Source: Hanleya hanleyi
Taxonomy: Eukaryota > Mollusca > Polyplacophora > Lepidopleurida > Hanleyidae
DNA: 64,000 nt
NCBI GenBank assembly: GCA_036873755.1
Contig: JAVTVY010017391.1
Coordinates: forward strand, 1 to 64,000
Reading direction: 5' to 3'
The position numbers were made by a program, and so were the translations under genes. Under the pieces are notes generated by a model. That model was not told the DNA's origin and did no database searches. It saw nothing but the letters and a program-made list of their open reading frames with translations. Numbering within the stretch: position 1 is the first letter of the stretch; every line of letters starts with the position of its first letter. Of this stretch, positions 21,116 through 33,400 are shown one piece after another.

Positions 21116-22490
21116 CTCCCCGCCATTTTAGTGGGGAGAACTATGGGAATGCTGTTCGTCCGTCCTTCCGTCGGTCCAAATGTTGTGAACGCAATAAATC
21201 TCAATAACATAGAGGACTATAGAGCCTTGGTCTTTGGTACACTGCTCTCTTATGAGGTCATCTAGGTCAAGGTCACTCAAGAAGGTCAAAATGTGAGTAG
21301 CAGTGACGAATCTTGACCTGGTCACAGAGGTGAAAATGTGAACAGGATTGTAAACTCGATATCCTAGTAACAAAGAGAGGCAGAGACTGGATATATGCCA
21401 CAATGCTTTTTTATGAAGGCCTTTAGGTTGAGTTCATTCGGTACTGACCTTGACCTAATTCCAAAGATCACAAGAGGTCAAAATATGAATACTGGTCTGA
21501 TTTCCCTGTGAACACAATATTTAAGGGACCATTTCACAAACTTAATTTTTGGCACATAAGAGCCTCTAGGTCATGTTCAATCCAGACTGATCATGACCTA
21601 TTTTAAAGGTCACAGAGGTCAAAATGTGAGTATCATTTTTTCTTGAATGCAATATCTCAATAACAGACCAGAAGACTGGATATTTCACACGGGGCTCTCT
21701 TCTGAATGCCACTAAGTCAAGTTCACTCCGGACTGACCTTGACTGATTTTCGATGGTCACAGAGACCAAAAATTTGAATTGCAGTCCTAAAGGCTTGTGA
21801 ACACCATATCTAAGGGATAATTTGATCTAGTCTTGATACCCATCATGATATGACTGAAAAAATGTTGAAAACAACGTTAAATCCTACTCGCTCACTTACT
21901 CTCGTCTTGATACTTCACACAATCTTGACTTATAAGAGCATACAGGTCAAGGTCACTCCGGACTGACCTTGGCCTATTTCAAAGGTCACAGGTTAAAATG
22001 TGAATAACTCTGTGAATGTAAGAACGGGGAGCTGGAGACTGGATATTTTGCACAATGCTGTCTTCATGAAAGCTTCTATGTCCTGTTCACTCTGTATTGA
22101 CCTTGACCTATTTTCAAAGGTCTGCCGAGGTCAAAATGTAAATAACCACATTTGCTCATGAGCACAATATCTAAGTGAGTGAGTGAGGGAATATGATTTA
22201 ACGTCACTTTCAACACTATTTCAGTCATATCACGACATTGGTTCCTATTCCTTTTCACACCCGGAAACCACATGGGTAGGGTTCTATTCCTTTTCACACC
22301 CGGGATCCCCACGGGTGCCCCAGTTAGCCGCCTCTTCCAACAAGCTCTCTGAGGAGCCGAGACATATTGTTACCATGACCTGAAGTGTGCACAATGACAC
22401 CCCAGGTCAGTCCCCGGGAGCCTCACGTGGCCACAATATCTAAGAGATGACTTGACCTAGATGTAATATATCCTCCTGAACAATATTCGA
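21116..22490 (+). repeat. hairpin-led tandem array, ~180-bp unit, interrupted by a SINE-like insertion
   Basis: It opens with a hairpin (CTCCCC at 21116, GTGGGGAG at 21131), then TTCGTCCGTCCTTCCGTCGG. Units carry TGACCT(A/T)TTTTCAAAGGTCA, AGAGGTCAAAATGTGAATA and ACACAATATCTAAG words. About 22172-22435 is a separate insertion described below, and the unit sequence resumes after it (ACAATATCTAAGAGATGACT). Confidence 0.8.
22172..22435 (-). mobile_element. SINE-like insertion with TCACTCACT tail
   Basis: On the minus strand the segment ends GTGATATGACTGAAATAGTG, then TTGAAAGTGACGTTAAATC and CCTCACTCACTCACT. A diverged copy of this tail is at 21847-21900 on the + strand (ATGATATGACTGAAAAAATG, GTTGAAAACAACGTTAAATC), with another trace near 40668. 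The interior has paired CACACCCGG(A/G)A words. Such tails are common in molluscan genomes, from general recall. Confidence 0.55.
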
Positions 22491-22884
22491 CCTCTACCAT
22501 GTCTACACTCTTGAGCTTTTAACACAGTTATTGCTCCCTTGTACAAAGTTTTGCTATAGAGCCTTGTTGAGAGATTTGTTGTGGTGATGGTAACGTGCAC
22601 TTTCAGACCGGCTGCCTGGCGGGAGACCTGCTAACTAATCAGCTTGTGAAAATAACGATAGTAATAATTATCTTTGAATATTCGGAGTGGTATAGTTGAT
22701 GTATTTCTTATTGAACTTGTAAATTTACAAAATAAACTGATTAAATGCACTGTTGTTGTTCATTTAGCAAGGCCTTGTTTAATCTAGCTAAAGGGAGAGT
22801 GAGAATTTCTATTGGAAAAAAGGCTTTCCTATTTGATTGAAACCTCAGTCATGGAGACTATTACTTGGAGTGCACAGTAAACAG
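22491..22884. other. intergenic sequence, nothing recognised
   Basis: No gene or clear element. AT-rich from about 22660 onward. Confidence 0.4.
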
Positions 22885-23687
22885 AGATTTCTTGAATTTT
22901 CTTAAATCTTCATGAATGAGAAAAACAATTTACTGTAGTTCCCCTAATAATTTTTTATATCTGGAAATATTCTCCATGGCACCAGCTACGAAGTGTCACA
23001 TTTTGTCTTTAAATGCCTATTCTTCAATTTGAATGAAGAATGGGAATCTTAATTTTTCTCTCTGTCTGTGTTTGAATAACAGCGTGGAAAAGCAAACTTC
23101 TTGTGATTGAATTATTAGGGGAATTACTGTATTGACTTTGTAACAGAGTAAATCAGTATAGATGATAAAGCAAGAATATTTGCATGAAAAGGATTGGTCC
23201 AAAGAACTCTTCTGTAGCTTTTTAATAATAAAGGTTTGCTTATTTTTCGAAATTCGGCTGAAAATATCCATCTCTCTCCTGCAAGAAGAGTTTTCTTGGG
23301 AGCCACACAAGCTAAATATTCTTATAAGAGATTTTCAATAAAATATAAAATTCTTATATTTTCTTAGTTCATAACTCTGGCTCAGGAAATAATTTCTTGT
23401 ATGAGAAATTGATTTTTGAGCAGGAGTTATGAACTAGGAAAATATCAGAATATTTTTCTTTGAAAATCTCTTATAAGAATATTTATCTCATGTGGCTTCC
23501 GAGAAAAGTTTTCTTGAATGACAGAAATAAACTTCTTCTGCTGAATTAGCAAAACTTTATTACTAAAAAGCAACAGAAGAGTTCTTTGAACCAATCCTTT
23601 TCATGCAAATATTCTTGCTTTATACTGATTTACTCTGTTATAAAGTCAATACAATGTTCTTCTTATTTAAGAGAATCCAAGAAATCT
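22885..23687. mobile_element. large palindromic element with a smaller MITE nested in one arm
   Basis: The arms pair over several hundred bases around a centre near 23395. For example GTAACAGAGTAAATCAGTAT near 23148 faces ATACTGATTTACTCTGTTAT near 23623, and AAGCAAGAATATTTGCATGA faces TCATGCAAATATTCTTGCTT. The outermost pair is AGATTTCTTG and CAAGAAATCT. The left arm has about 210 extra bases, explained by the nested element at 22931-23131. Non-coding. Confidence 0.85.
22931..23131. mobile_element. nested ~200-bp MITE
   Basis: Terminal repeats are TACTGTAGTTCCCCTAATAA-TT and AA-TTATTAGGGGAATTACTGTA, matching at about 20 of 22 positions. It sits only in the left arm of the larger palindrome, so it arrived after that palindrome formed. 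Confidence 0.75.
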
Positions 23688-23932
23688 TTTTTGACGGTGT
23701 TCGTACCAGGAAACGTGAAGAATTCTACGACATCAGTTGACTCTAGTATGGGAGATTATCCTCTCTACATACCAGTACATACATGACATACCTTACTCAA
23801 AGAACTGCAGGCCTACACGCATTCAGCATACATAACTGTACGGATCTTCATACTCGCCCATAACTCCACAGACATCGCCAACACATAGTAAAGTCCTGTA
23901 GTGTTGCTCAGCAACAATCTGGTGTCCTAGAC

Positions 23933-24314
23933 CAGGTTCATACAGGTCCTGAATTTCCTTGAATTTTGAGAAAATAAATTCCAGGACCTGGAAATCCTTG
24001 AACTTTGACAATATTTGTAAAGAGTCCTGGAAAATTCCTTGAATTTTAGTATCCTCTCTCCCCACAAAATATCTGCCACAATTAATTACTGGAATTCCTA
24101 TCAAACTGAATTCATTCTTCTATTTAATCAGATCTGTATGAAACAGGATAGTTGAAATACATATTCATTACATTCTAATGTACTTTGTTGAATTTGCTGA
24201 TGGAAACATGGTTAAATGTGTTTAAAAATGTCCAGGAAAATTCAGAGGTCCTGGAAAAGGTATGGACCAGGAAAAGTCCTGGAATTTTATCTTTCACAAA
24301 GGGTAGGAACCCTG
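23933..24314. mobile_element. short hAT-like non-autonomous element
   Basis: Ends CAGGTTCATAC and GTAGGAACCCTG resemble the termini at 2000 and 54826. Repeated subterminal words (TCCTGGAAAATTCC, TTCCAGGACCTGGAAATCC, TCCTGGAATTTTA) line both ends. About 380 bp with no coding region. No clean target duplication was seen. Confidence 0.7.
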
Positions 24315-24601
24315 CATGATAGTGTCTGTATGATTTTATATGGCATCAATTCTGTGTAATAGGACAGGACTGTATAGTACTTTATAGCAGCAGTGTTGTT
24401 ACAGAGCAATAATGCAGTGTTAATCAATGTAGTTAATGCAGAGCATCAGTGTGGGGTATTTGGAGTAAGTGTCAAACACAGACCTGTCTACAGATTACGG
24501 TGATCAGTCACCACCACAACTCGCACCGAAAATCCACTTTCTATACTACTGTCCATGTGCGTATGCGCACAGATTCACAATATATCATGGTATGAGATGG
24601 A

Positions 24602-24680
24602 GTCGGGAGTGGGATTCGAACCCAGGTCCGCGTGCGCAGACCAGTACTTAGCACGGGTGCCTTGGACCACTCGGCCCTAC
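24602..24680 (-). pseudogene. degenerate tRNA-Ser(GCU)-like sequence or SINE head
   Basis: On the minus strand it has GGGCCGAGTGGTCCAAGG (A box), a CTGCTAA-like anticodon loop with GCT, and a perfect T arm, TGGGTTCGAATCCCA. The acceptor stem has two mismatches and the anticodon stem is poorly paired, so it is unlikely to be a working tRNA. Confidence 0.6.
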
Positions 24681-24957
24681 ATCCTAACATGGTCATAACG
24701 TTCAAACATAGAGATGTGTACAAAGCATATGAACCAGATCATGGCCACATCGGTCCCCACAAACTTGAAGTATCTATTTGTCTAAGAGGGGAATTCCCGC
24801 TGAAATACCAGAACAATCGGAACTGGCTCAGACCGGTTTAGACTGTGGTGAACCAGATCGACCTGGTTGTGTTAAAAATAGATCGGCAGCATACTAGAAA
24901 AAGGGAGGGTTCTGATGGTTTCAGTAGACCTGTACTCCTTCAACCACTCGTGCCACG

Positions 24958-25640
24958 ATGTTCACCTGTACTACCTGCTCGAAGCCATTTACATGCTTGT
25001 ACGAACGCCATGAGTCTGCCATCTACCTAATGTACCTTATGTTGTGGGGATATATGTAACCACCTGGACAGTTTACACCGCTATGAATATTTACTCTATG
25101 AGACACCCAGGCATCAATGTTGTGAGTTTTGTTCACCACTTCAGACTAAACAGCCAGCTGAGATCTCGCCAACATGTAATCCATGGACATGCACGCTTGA
25201 GGGTTAAGCCCATGGAGATTGACCCCGTCTTTGAGTCTACTAGCCACAGTCCTCTTGCCGAGTATACCTGTTCGATCTGTAGGAAGTCCTCTAATCATAA
25301 GGATAATTTACGGCAACATCAACGGTCACTCCATAAGGCACCCAGTCATGAATGCCAGCATTATGGTCGAGTGTTTAGACTCATCAGTCAATTGATCTGC
25401 CATCAATCCGAAAGATTGTCCATTGTCGAAGTTCAATCCTTCAACATGGCTTAATCTTATACTTGCTGTGAGTGTGGGCAAACCTCGCCCAGACATGATA
25501 TTATGAAGCTCCAGAAGACTTTGCATGGTGTGAAGAGGATACAGATAGGCTACTGGAACAGAGACTCCTATTACACTGAGAGTTCCCATGTTCTGAGACA
25601 CCATGAAACCCAGCATAAACTGGAAGTGGATATGTGGTTA
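24958..25640 (+). pseudogene. decayed C2H2 zinc-finger gene
   Basis: Finger-like segments occur in more than one frame. From 24958: FTCTTCSKPF-----ERHE. Near 25120: QCCEFCSPLQ followed after a frame change by LNSQLRSRQHVIHGH. From 25264: an intact-looking finger, YTCSICRKSSNHKDNLRQHQ ending in RSLH (CX2C, HX4H). Then HECQHYGRVF, where the second cysteine is tyrosine. Near 25456: YTCCECGQTS...KTLH. Frame shifts, stops and lost ligands show decay. No splice-supported model or expression can be claimed. Confidence 0.5.
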
Positions 25641-25799
25641 ACGCCCACAGAGGCTCTGAACAATGAAATCAAACTACGAAATGTTACTCTAGGACATGTT
25701 ACTGTGACAGTACTCCGGACTGATGCTAAGGGGTGGACTAGAGAAAACAATGCGGTTACAAGGGCGAACATGCCTGAAGATTGACACAACACGAGGGCA

Positions 25800-26699
25800 G
25801 TTTCTCAAAGGGTGGCTTCTGATTGGCCAAGAGCAGTTGGAGATTGATACGGACAGCTTCTGATTGGAGTAGAGAAGTGACAATGATAAAAGTGTAGAGA
25901 CAAATCAATATACAATGAAACTAAACAGTTTAAAACAGTACATAAGCTTACAGTATATATATTTTTTCATATCTAACACAACCGAACATTTTATGTGTAT
26001 TATTAATAGCGTTTTCAGAATGGGAAAAAGGGTTGGCTAAAAGTTTGAAAGTTTTGGCGCTGTGGTTACAAAAGAAAACCTCCTAGATCTGTTACACTTT
26101 TAAGAGTGATCTAAATAAAATGCCTTGCATATGAACCCCCAATAATATTTCCCCTCCTCGTTACTCGTTGACTTAAACGGATCTTCATTTATACTGCTAC
26201 ATTAAAAAAAAAGTACGGCATTATGACCCATCATTTTCAGTTCATAGAAAATTCACAAGAAGTATACAAATTCTTATTAACAAAATTATGATTACCATAA
26301 CTAAATTATGCGAATTGCAGACTGAACAAAATGGTCTGTTGAAGATTAGCATCAACTACCGGTAGCCTTTAACACGAAATTTATCCTCTATATACTCCAT
26401 GCCTCAAACATGAAAACAGGCCCATTTTCCTACTAATGCATTAATGAAGTTATAGTAAAAAAGGATGCATCCTAAATAATACAATATCATATCTACAAAT
26501 AATATGATGATCCCTATATTGTATTACACTGTTTATATTATCTAGTCTGACCACTGAACTTTTCAGTACATATTTGCAACCATTAGAAATGATCATGATC
26601 TCCTTAATAACCGATGACCTATTTTAGCAGCACTCTGATTTTACACAACTAAAAACCTTACACATGCAGTTCTATATTTTTGAGGTCCTGAACAAGAGA
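25800..26699. other. intergenic AT-rich sequence, nothing recognised
   Basis: No gene, RNA or clear repeat found upstream of the FBXL18 promoter region. Confidence 0.4.
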
Positions 26700-26932
26700 G
26701 GCCATTGTCACTTGATTGGTTGTTTAGCATGACCTTGATTTTTTTAAATATACATGCTAGATGCTATAATTAATACAGTAGTTATTAAATTCTAAACCAA
26801 TTTTATACAGATATGAAGAAAATAAGTAAGTTTTACTTATGAATTTAAATTTAAATACCTTCTTAATTATTTGCCCTCAAAATATAGATGAGGGCAGGTC
26901 ATGCTAAACAACTAATCAAGTGACAATGGCGT
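26700..26932. mobile_element. ~230-bp MITE upstream of FBXL18
   Basis: The arms are about 36 bp. On the left is GCCATTGTCACTTGATTGGT followed by TGTTTAGCATGACC. On the right is GGTCATGCTAAACAACTAAT followed by CAAGTGACAATGGC. The middle is AT-rich. It lies about 400 bp before the FBXL18 start codon. Confidence 0.75.
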
Positions 26933-26966
26933 TATAGCCCTTGCTTTATTTGGCTGTTTGGTTGAC

Positions 26967-27007
26967 CCATGGAGGTAGAAAACAGAATATATTTTCTACC
27001 TCCATGG
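26967..27007. repeat. 41-bp perfect-arm palindrome
   Basis: CCATGGAGGTAGAAAA and TTTTCTACCTCCATGG, 16-bp arms, flank a 9-base loop (CAGAATATA). It lies 320 bp upstream of the FBXL18 start codon. Confidence 0.8.
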
Positions 27008-27326
27008 TTGACCTGCAGTGCAGTATTTAGATGTTGAAAGTTCGGATCAATTGGCATCTTAAAGCAAATATACAAATTTTCACTGTTGGAATATTTATTC
27101 TCTATCTATTCATGAGGATTTGACATTAAAATACAAGCGAAAAAAAAAATAGTTATAAACTTTAAACGGCGAATACGTCCTGGTGGTGGATGCGTCCTCC
27201 TGATGGACGCTCTGCTCGTGGACGGGGACCTGTTGGGTGCGATTGGGTGCTGGTCGGTTATTTCCCTTAAAGAGTTATCTCCCCTGATGTATCTTCTTTA
27301 GGAGGTGCAAATGTTCAGTCGAGAAA

Positions 27327-27481
27327 ATGGCTGCACCCTGTTTCTCTGTTGGAAGTATCATCCAAGTTCCAGACGATGTTTTGCTAAAAGTTTTCTCTTA
27401 TCTGACCTCCTTAGAACTGTGCATCGCTGCCAAAGTGTGTAGAAGATTCCAAGTTATCTCCAGTGATCGTACACTTGTTAG
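27327..27481 (+). CDS. FBXL18: FBXL18 exon 1, F-box
   Basis: The ATG at 27327 has a good context (GAAAATGGC). The product starts MAAPCFSVGSIIQVPDDVLL and continues through KVFSYLTSLELCIAAKVCRR and FQVISSDRTLV, a standard F-box (P-D-LL--F-YL---L---A-VCR-F). The donor GTATGG follows 27481, leaving AG of an arginine codon completed by exon 2. An out-of-frame ATG at 27311 lies just upstream and may be 5' of the transcription start or a regulatory upstream ATG. Beyond the donor the frame runs into a TGT repeat and stops. Confidence 0.9.
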
Positions 27482-30400
27482 GTATGGAGTCAATCTGGAT
27501 TTTCACGAAGCCTTACATTTTGGCTGTTGTTGTTGTTGTTGTTGATCATCAGGTCGGAGAAAGGTTGAGATTGGCCTGAATCCCCCCAAAAAGGCTGATT
27601 CCGCCCAGTTTGGGTGAATGACGTCATAAATCCGTACCCCAATTAGACGGTATTATTCGTAACTCAAAGTGTTTCCTCCCGTTGATCCAAAGACCACGAC
27701 TTGGAAATGAATCCAAATGTAAGTTATTTTACCAAAATGAAGGCAATATGTACCCAAATGAAGCTAGTATATGCGTAAAAGGGTGTCCTGTCATCCGAAA
27801 ATATAATAAAATAGGTCGCAAAAAATTTACGATCAAATGACCCTTTTGACATGTTTGACGGAGATCTCTTCCAAAGGAGAGAACTCAGCTTGAGATAGGC
27901 TTGCTAGGCTGTTTTTAAATGTCATTATATCTGTCGTGAAAGACCTCTCTAACTGTTTGCATAGGCCCGATAAAGTAATAAAATATTATTAGATTGACTT
28001 ACCATCATGAATTGTGTTGTAAATGGCCCATACTTGTTCAAAAAAGTGGACACGAATTCGCCAAATCGTCTATGGTGTACAACACGGGACCGACTGCAGG
28101 AAGCTGCCTGAAGGATGGGAGATAAATCTGGCAGACCAAAGAAACGATCTCCTGTCGTGTTTCTTTTGTCTGCATTCGGCGACCTTTGTTCTCCATCTGT
28201 TCGTGACTAGCAAACTCGCTAACATTGGCCAATTTTCTTCGGAATCTCCCAAGTGAAATATCGACAATATATATATATATATATTTAAATAGCCAATACA
28301 AACTGAATTACTCACCACAATGGATATGTTTGTACCTCCGAATTCACTGTTGAAAAATATGGAGGAATACTTCCTCCATGAATATACCGGTTTAATGGGA
28401 TTCCTTTATGAACTTGATTTTATATTGAATTTTATTTGAAATGTCGGCTTAATTTAAATATGCCCTCTATCATTCATTCAACAAATTTCCAGCCTGCACC
28501 TTACTATAACTTGGCAAATAATCGAGATTTATAATATTCCGCAATTTTTAAACCCAAAACCGTTTAATTTCCATGTTTGGATATGCATCATTTTGCTAAT
28601 TTTACTTACGGATTTCTTTTTGAAAACCGCCGCGATTACCTCCCTTAGTTGGAACTCTTTTGGCAATCAAATGGGACCATGGTGAGAAGTCGATACAGGG
28701 TTATCTAATCTGTCTGATTACAGCATGCATCCGTCAAGTTTAGTGAGTATATATGTGTGCAAATGTATATTCTAACACTTGAGATTTATTTATTGCCTAT
28801 CAAGCCAAACCATGCTATAAATTGCTCATGAAAAAAAAACAATAGATGTTGTTTTTTCGTCTTCAAATTCTGATACTTCTCACATGGCGACACTTTGAAT
28901 GACGTCATATGGCTAGCCCACTTGAGAACTAGCTGACAGCTACCAAGCAAAGCCATGCTTTACCCCCTTACAACTTGTTCAATCAGCCGAAATAAGATTA
29001 GCAAGGAATATTGTACAATAATATTTATTGAATATAGAAATAGCACATCGAATAGCACTATTGTACAAAGCTACATTTTATGGACAATCTGTTTTCTAAA
29101 CATGGTCAGCATCACAATTGAATACCTGACTACCTGGCTCTCTCACTTCTACTGCGTTTCCTCTGACCAGGTGTTTTTGCAATCCTCTTTGCCTTGTTTG
29201 GAACTGAAAATTTTACATTGTTAGCAGTTATCACATCTCCAGTAGTACATTTTTTTCGTAAGACAAACTTCCTAAATATTGTTACCTTTTTGTCCTCAGA
29301 TTTCTTCACCCAAACATCCCTGCTGATAGAATACTTCTTATATTTTGGCAGAAGAACATAGTTCCCTGTACCGTTTTGGAGTCTGAGCTACAACCATTAT
29401 TGTACAGACCTGTGTGGCTTATTCGGATTGTATACATCATTATAAAAATAATGGCAAAAGAAATAGATTCGACAAAACATGGTAATTAAGCGGCATGTAA
29501 AAAGAACGTTTTTCTTTATTCACAGCCGACTATAATCATCGCATCTACTGAGAGAAATGGGACTTCGATTAGTTCATAAAAAAAACCCACAGGAATGTAG
29601 GCCTATTGAAAAAGGCGGCCGGGTTCATTCGTTGCGGTTTTGCTTAGGCGGCTGGGTTTTTGTCAGAGTTCTCTCCTTTGAAAGCAATCTCCGACTAATA
29701 GTTTCATTTCATCGGCAGGTTCATTTTGGCAAAATTTTGGCATTATTCAGTACATCTGGCCTATTTTATTCTATTTTCGGATGGCAGGGCCCCTTATACA
29801 CACATACTAGCTTCATTGGGGTACATATTGCCTTCATTTGGGTACATATTGCCTTCATTTGGGTAAAATGACTTACATTTGGGTAATTCTATGGACCGTG
29901 GAAAAATAATAATGTTCAGCGCAAATGTCGGAAAGTTTGCATGGGAAGGTGAGGAATGTTGTCAATAACAAAAATAAACACAAGACATGCAGATTACTTA
30001 CCATTTTATAGTATTTTTTCAAAGTCAAGCGGTTCTCCAAAATGACAGTGTGTTTTGGGCGCCATTTTGTTTGCCTCTGTTGGGCGTAATTAATCGATAA
30101 TTCATCAGATATGAGAAATACGCCAGAGTGCAAGATCAAGAGATTAAAATTCAATTCAGTTCAATTCAATTACCAAATTGTCCTCGGCATGAGCTCTCCA
30201 CAGGATTACCTCCCCTGATGCAGCTTACCGAATATGATAATTTAAAAAAAAAATTGATGGATTAGTTGACCCTCGTGGCCTCGACTTCGACCAGAACATG
30301 GCGGTAACAACAACAACAGGTATGAACGTGATCGAAATATGTTTTTCCATCGAAAAGGTTGTATCAACCGGATTTAACATTTTTTGCGAGACCGCAACAT

Positions 30401-33400
30401 ATTCCACTTTCCTGCACAATTCATAAGCAAATGTACGTCATAAATTTTATGGTATCGGAGCAAGCATGCGCCAAAAGTGGTCAGTTCATAATTTGAGATA
30501 TTTATCATTGTGAAAAAATGGTCACTTTGGGTTACGATTAATTTAGCCTAATTGGGGTGAGGATCTATGACGTCATTCACCCAAACTGGGTGGAATCAGC
30601 CCTTTTGGGGGGGATTCAGGCCAATTTCAACCTTTCCCCGACCTGATCATGAAATTCCTCCTTTCATCTTGGAGCACCCTCTCGAATGCTGCGCTGAACT
30701 GTAATGTGTTGTTTTTGTTGTACAATTTTTGGTTTTGAATATCTTAAAGTAGACAATTCCTGTAGCAATCCTAAAGGGGAAAATTGGTGTCAAAAATCAA
30801 CTAGACAGACATGAGGGTTGTTCAGTGAAACAGAACTTAATTAGGGATTGTCAACTTAGGCTGTTCATATGCTAAGATGTACAAATAGGTGTGACACAAG
30901 AGTTCAAATCCCAATTTCAGATAAGCAGTAATTTCTGGTGAAGAAATAATAGAGAGACCTTTGCTGTATACAAAATTAACAGTTAAAAGATAAGCTATGC
31001 ACTACATTTGGTATTCACAATGCCTTGCAATAATGTATTACTGTCAATGTTGGACGAACGTTAACAGACATTTCTGGATGATTTGATCGTTTTCTTTTTC
31101 ATTTTCTTAAAAAAATATCACAGTTTACCATTCAAATGTAATACTGAACTCTGTCCAGTGAATAAACATGAAAACAAATAATTTCTCTTAACATTTTTCA
31201 GATTTTTAGGGGATTTTTTTCATAAATGTTGCACAAACATTGACAGACAAACATGTGCTGTATCACAAAACATCTATTTCTCAGTTAGAGAAGACATATC
31301 CATTTTATAATCTATGAGCAGAGGATATCATTCCATGGAAGCAGAGATGAAACAAATGTGTTGATAATCCATCTTGTGAAGAGATAAAATTGTCATAAAA
31401 CAGTTGGACGAACACATGACAGACGAACATTGACAGAAAACCATGTGATGTATTACAAGAAGTCTAGGTCTCTGCTGATGGAGATCTATGCACTTGTAGC
31501 TAGGAACTGGGGAGTACATTCGATAAAAGTATAAAAGTCATGGACTTGATCACTTACGTGGTTTAATAATATAAAAAAAGTATTTAAGTCGGACTAACAC
31601 ATGACCGACAAAATGTTGGACGAACACATGACAGATGAAATGTTGGATGAACATTGACAGATAATCATGTGCTGTATTACAAGAGAGCTAGGTCTCTGCT
31701 GATGGAGATATTTGCACTTATCAGCAAGGAACTGGGGAGGACATTTAATAAAAGTATAAATGTCACTTATGGCTGATCACTTATTTAGTATACTAATAAA
31801 TAAACACATAATTAGTCGGACTAACACATGACAGACAACATGTTGGACAAACATTGACAATGATTGACAGACAATCATGTGTTGTTTTAACAAGCAGGCC
31901 AGGTCTCTTCCAATGGAGATGCATTCACTTATCAGCTAGGAAATGGGGAGTACATTCAATAAAATTGTGAAAGTCATTGTGTTGATCACTTATTCAGTGA
32001 AAAATGAAAACTAAAACATATTTATGTTGGACGAACACATGACAGACAATTCAAGCTTCAACTTCAAAACAATCCAGGCGAAGTTCAAATTAACATCAAC
32101 CGGCAATACTTTTACAAATTAAAGATGTTTAGTCTGGGAGAGGCCTTGAGATCATTGCATAGAATTAGGCCCCAAGTTTCATGAATTTTCCAATTGTGAA
32201 AATTCATAGCATAGTTGACAGACAATGTTAGCCCAACCAAGTGTTGGGGTTTTTCAACCAAAAAAAAATTGGTTATTCCATTAATAAAAAAATGTTATAG
32301 GAAAGAAATTAGAAAAAATGATCACCTTTTACCATATATCAGTTTGCCGCAACACACGTTTATTATTTGAAATATGCCTGCCCGAAATTCCCATATTGTG
32401 TACATGTCACAATTTTCTTATAAAAATCAAACAATAAATAGTGAATATGGATAATTTATTTTCTCAATTCTGATGTCCAGGGCGTGATATTATAATATTT
32501 ATCTCTGCAAACATTATAGAGTATAAAAAACTGTTTTTGCTCTTGTACTGAAGAGATTCAATAAAACAATAAACTCTTTGAAAAATTAATATCCAATTTG
32601 TGCACCTTAGCAAATAAATTGCCCTTATTGCATGCCAAATCTGAACAAGGGGCTTGTGAAACACTACCTTTTGATCATTAATACGAAAGAAGTCCCCTTC
32701 TCCAGATCCTGAGATTTGGTCGCGGAAATACGTTCGTGTGATGGCATGATCGCATCATTTACTTTAACTGTCAATCCAATGACAGCACTAAGAGACCTGC
32801 CCTCTGTAGGCTGACCAAGGGGAGAGTAATCTGGATTGCCAACCGAGAACCATCCATTAAAGTGTGATCGGAGTAAAAACAGGTGGCTCCCGAATTTCTG
32901 ATGTCGTAAAACTGTACGAATGCTGTTTACGGTAACAGGAAGAGGGAAAGCTGTTTCGTAAACGAAACCACCAAGGATTTTACTTTACCAATGAAATTTC
33001 CAAAGCAAAGAATAAAGAGAGAGAAAATGCAAACACATGCTGGAAATAAGATTGGTTTTATTCTTAGGGCCACGTTGGCCATTTGAGGCTTAACGGCGGC
33101 CTTCAATGTTGTGGCCGTGTACTTGATGGAAATCTGTAGGGCGTGTAGGCAAATTAAAGGGGCATCGATGGCAATTGATGGTGATACATCATATCCTTGT
33201 AGCCGTGGAAATATTTGGTCTGGGAATGACTAGCTATCAGAACTTTTCCGGAACTCCTGGTGAACAAATGTGATAGACTCGAGTGAATTTATGAAACACA
33301 ATGAAGTATCTGATGAAAAATTGATTGAAATTGTAGTTTATTAAAGGGTCACTTCCCATATGGATTTCACGGCCCATCAACTCAATGTTCTACTTAAATT

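Noticed and set aside
24602..24680. Functional tRNA-Ser gene
   Set aside because: The T arm is perfect but the acceptor and anticodon stems have mismatches and the anticodon loop does not close properly.
24845..25792. Intact zinc-finger protein gene
   Set aside because: Finger ligands are missing and the fingers lie in different frames; called a pseudogene.
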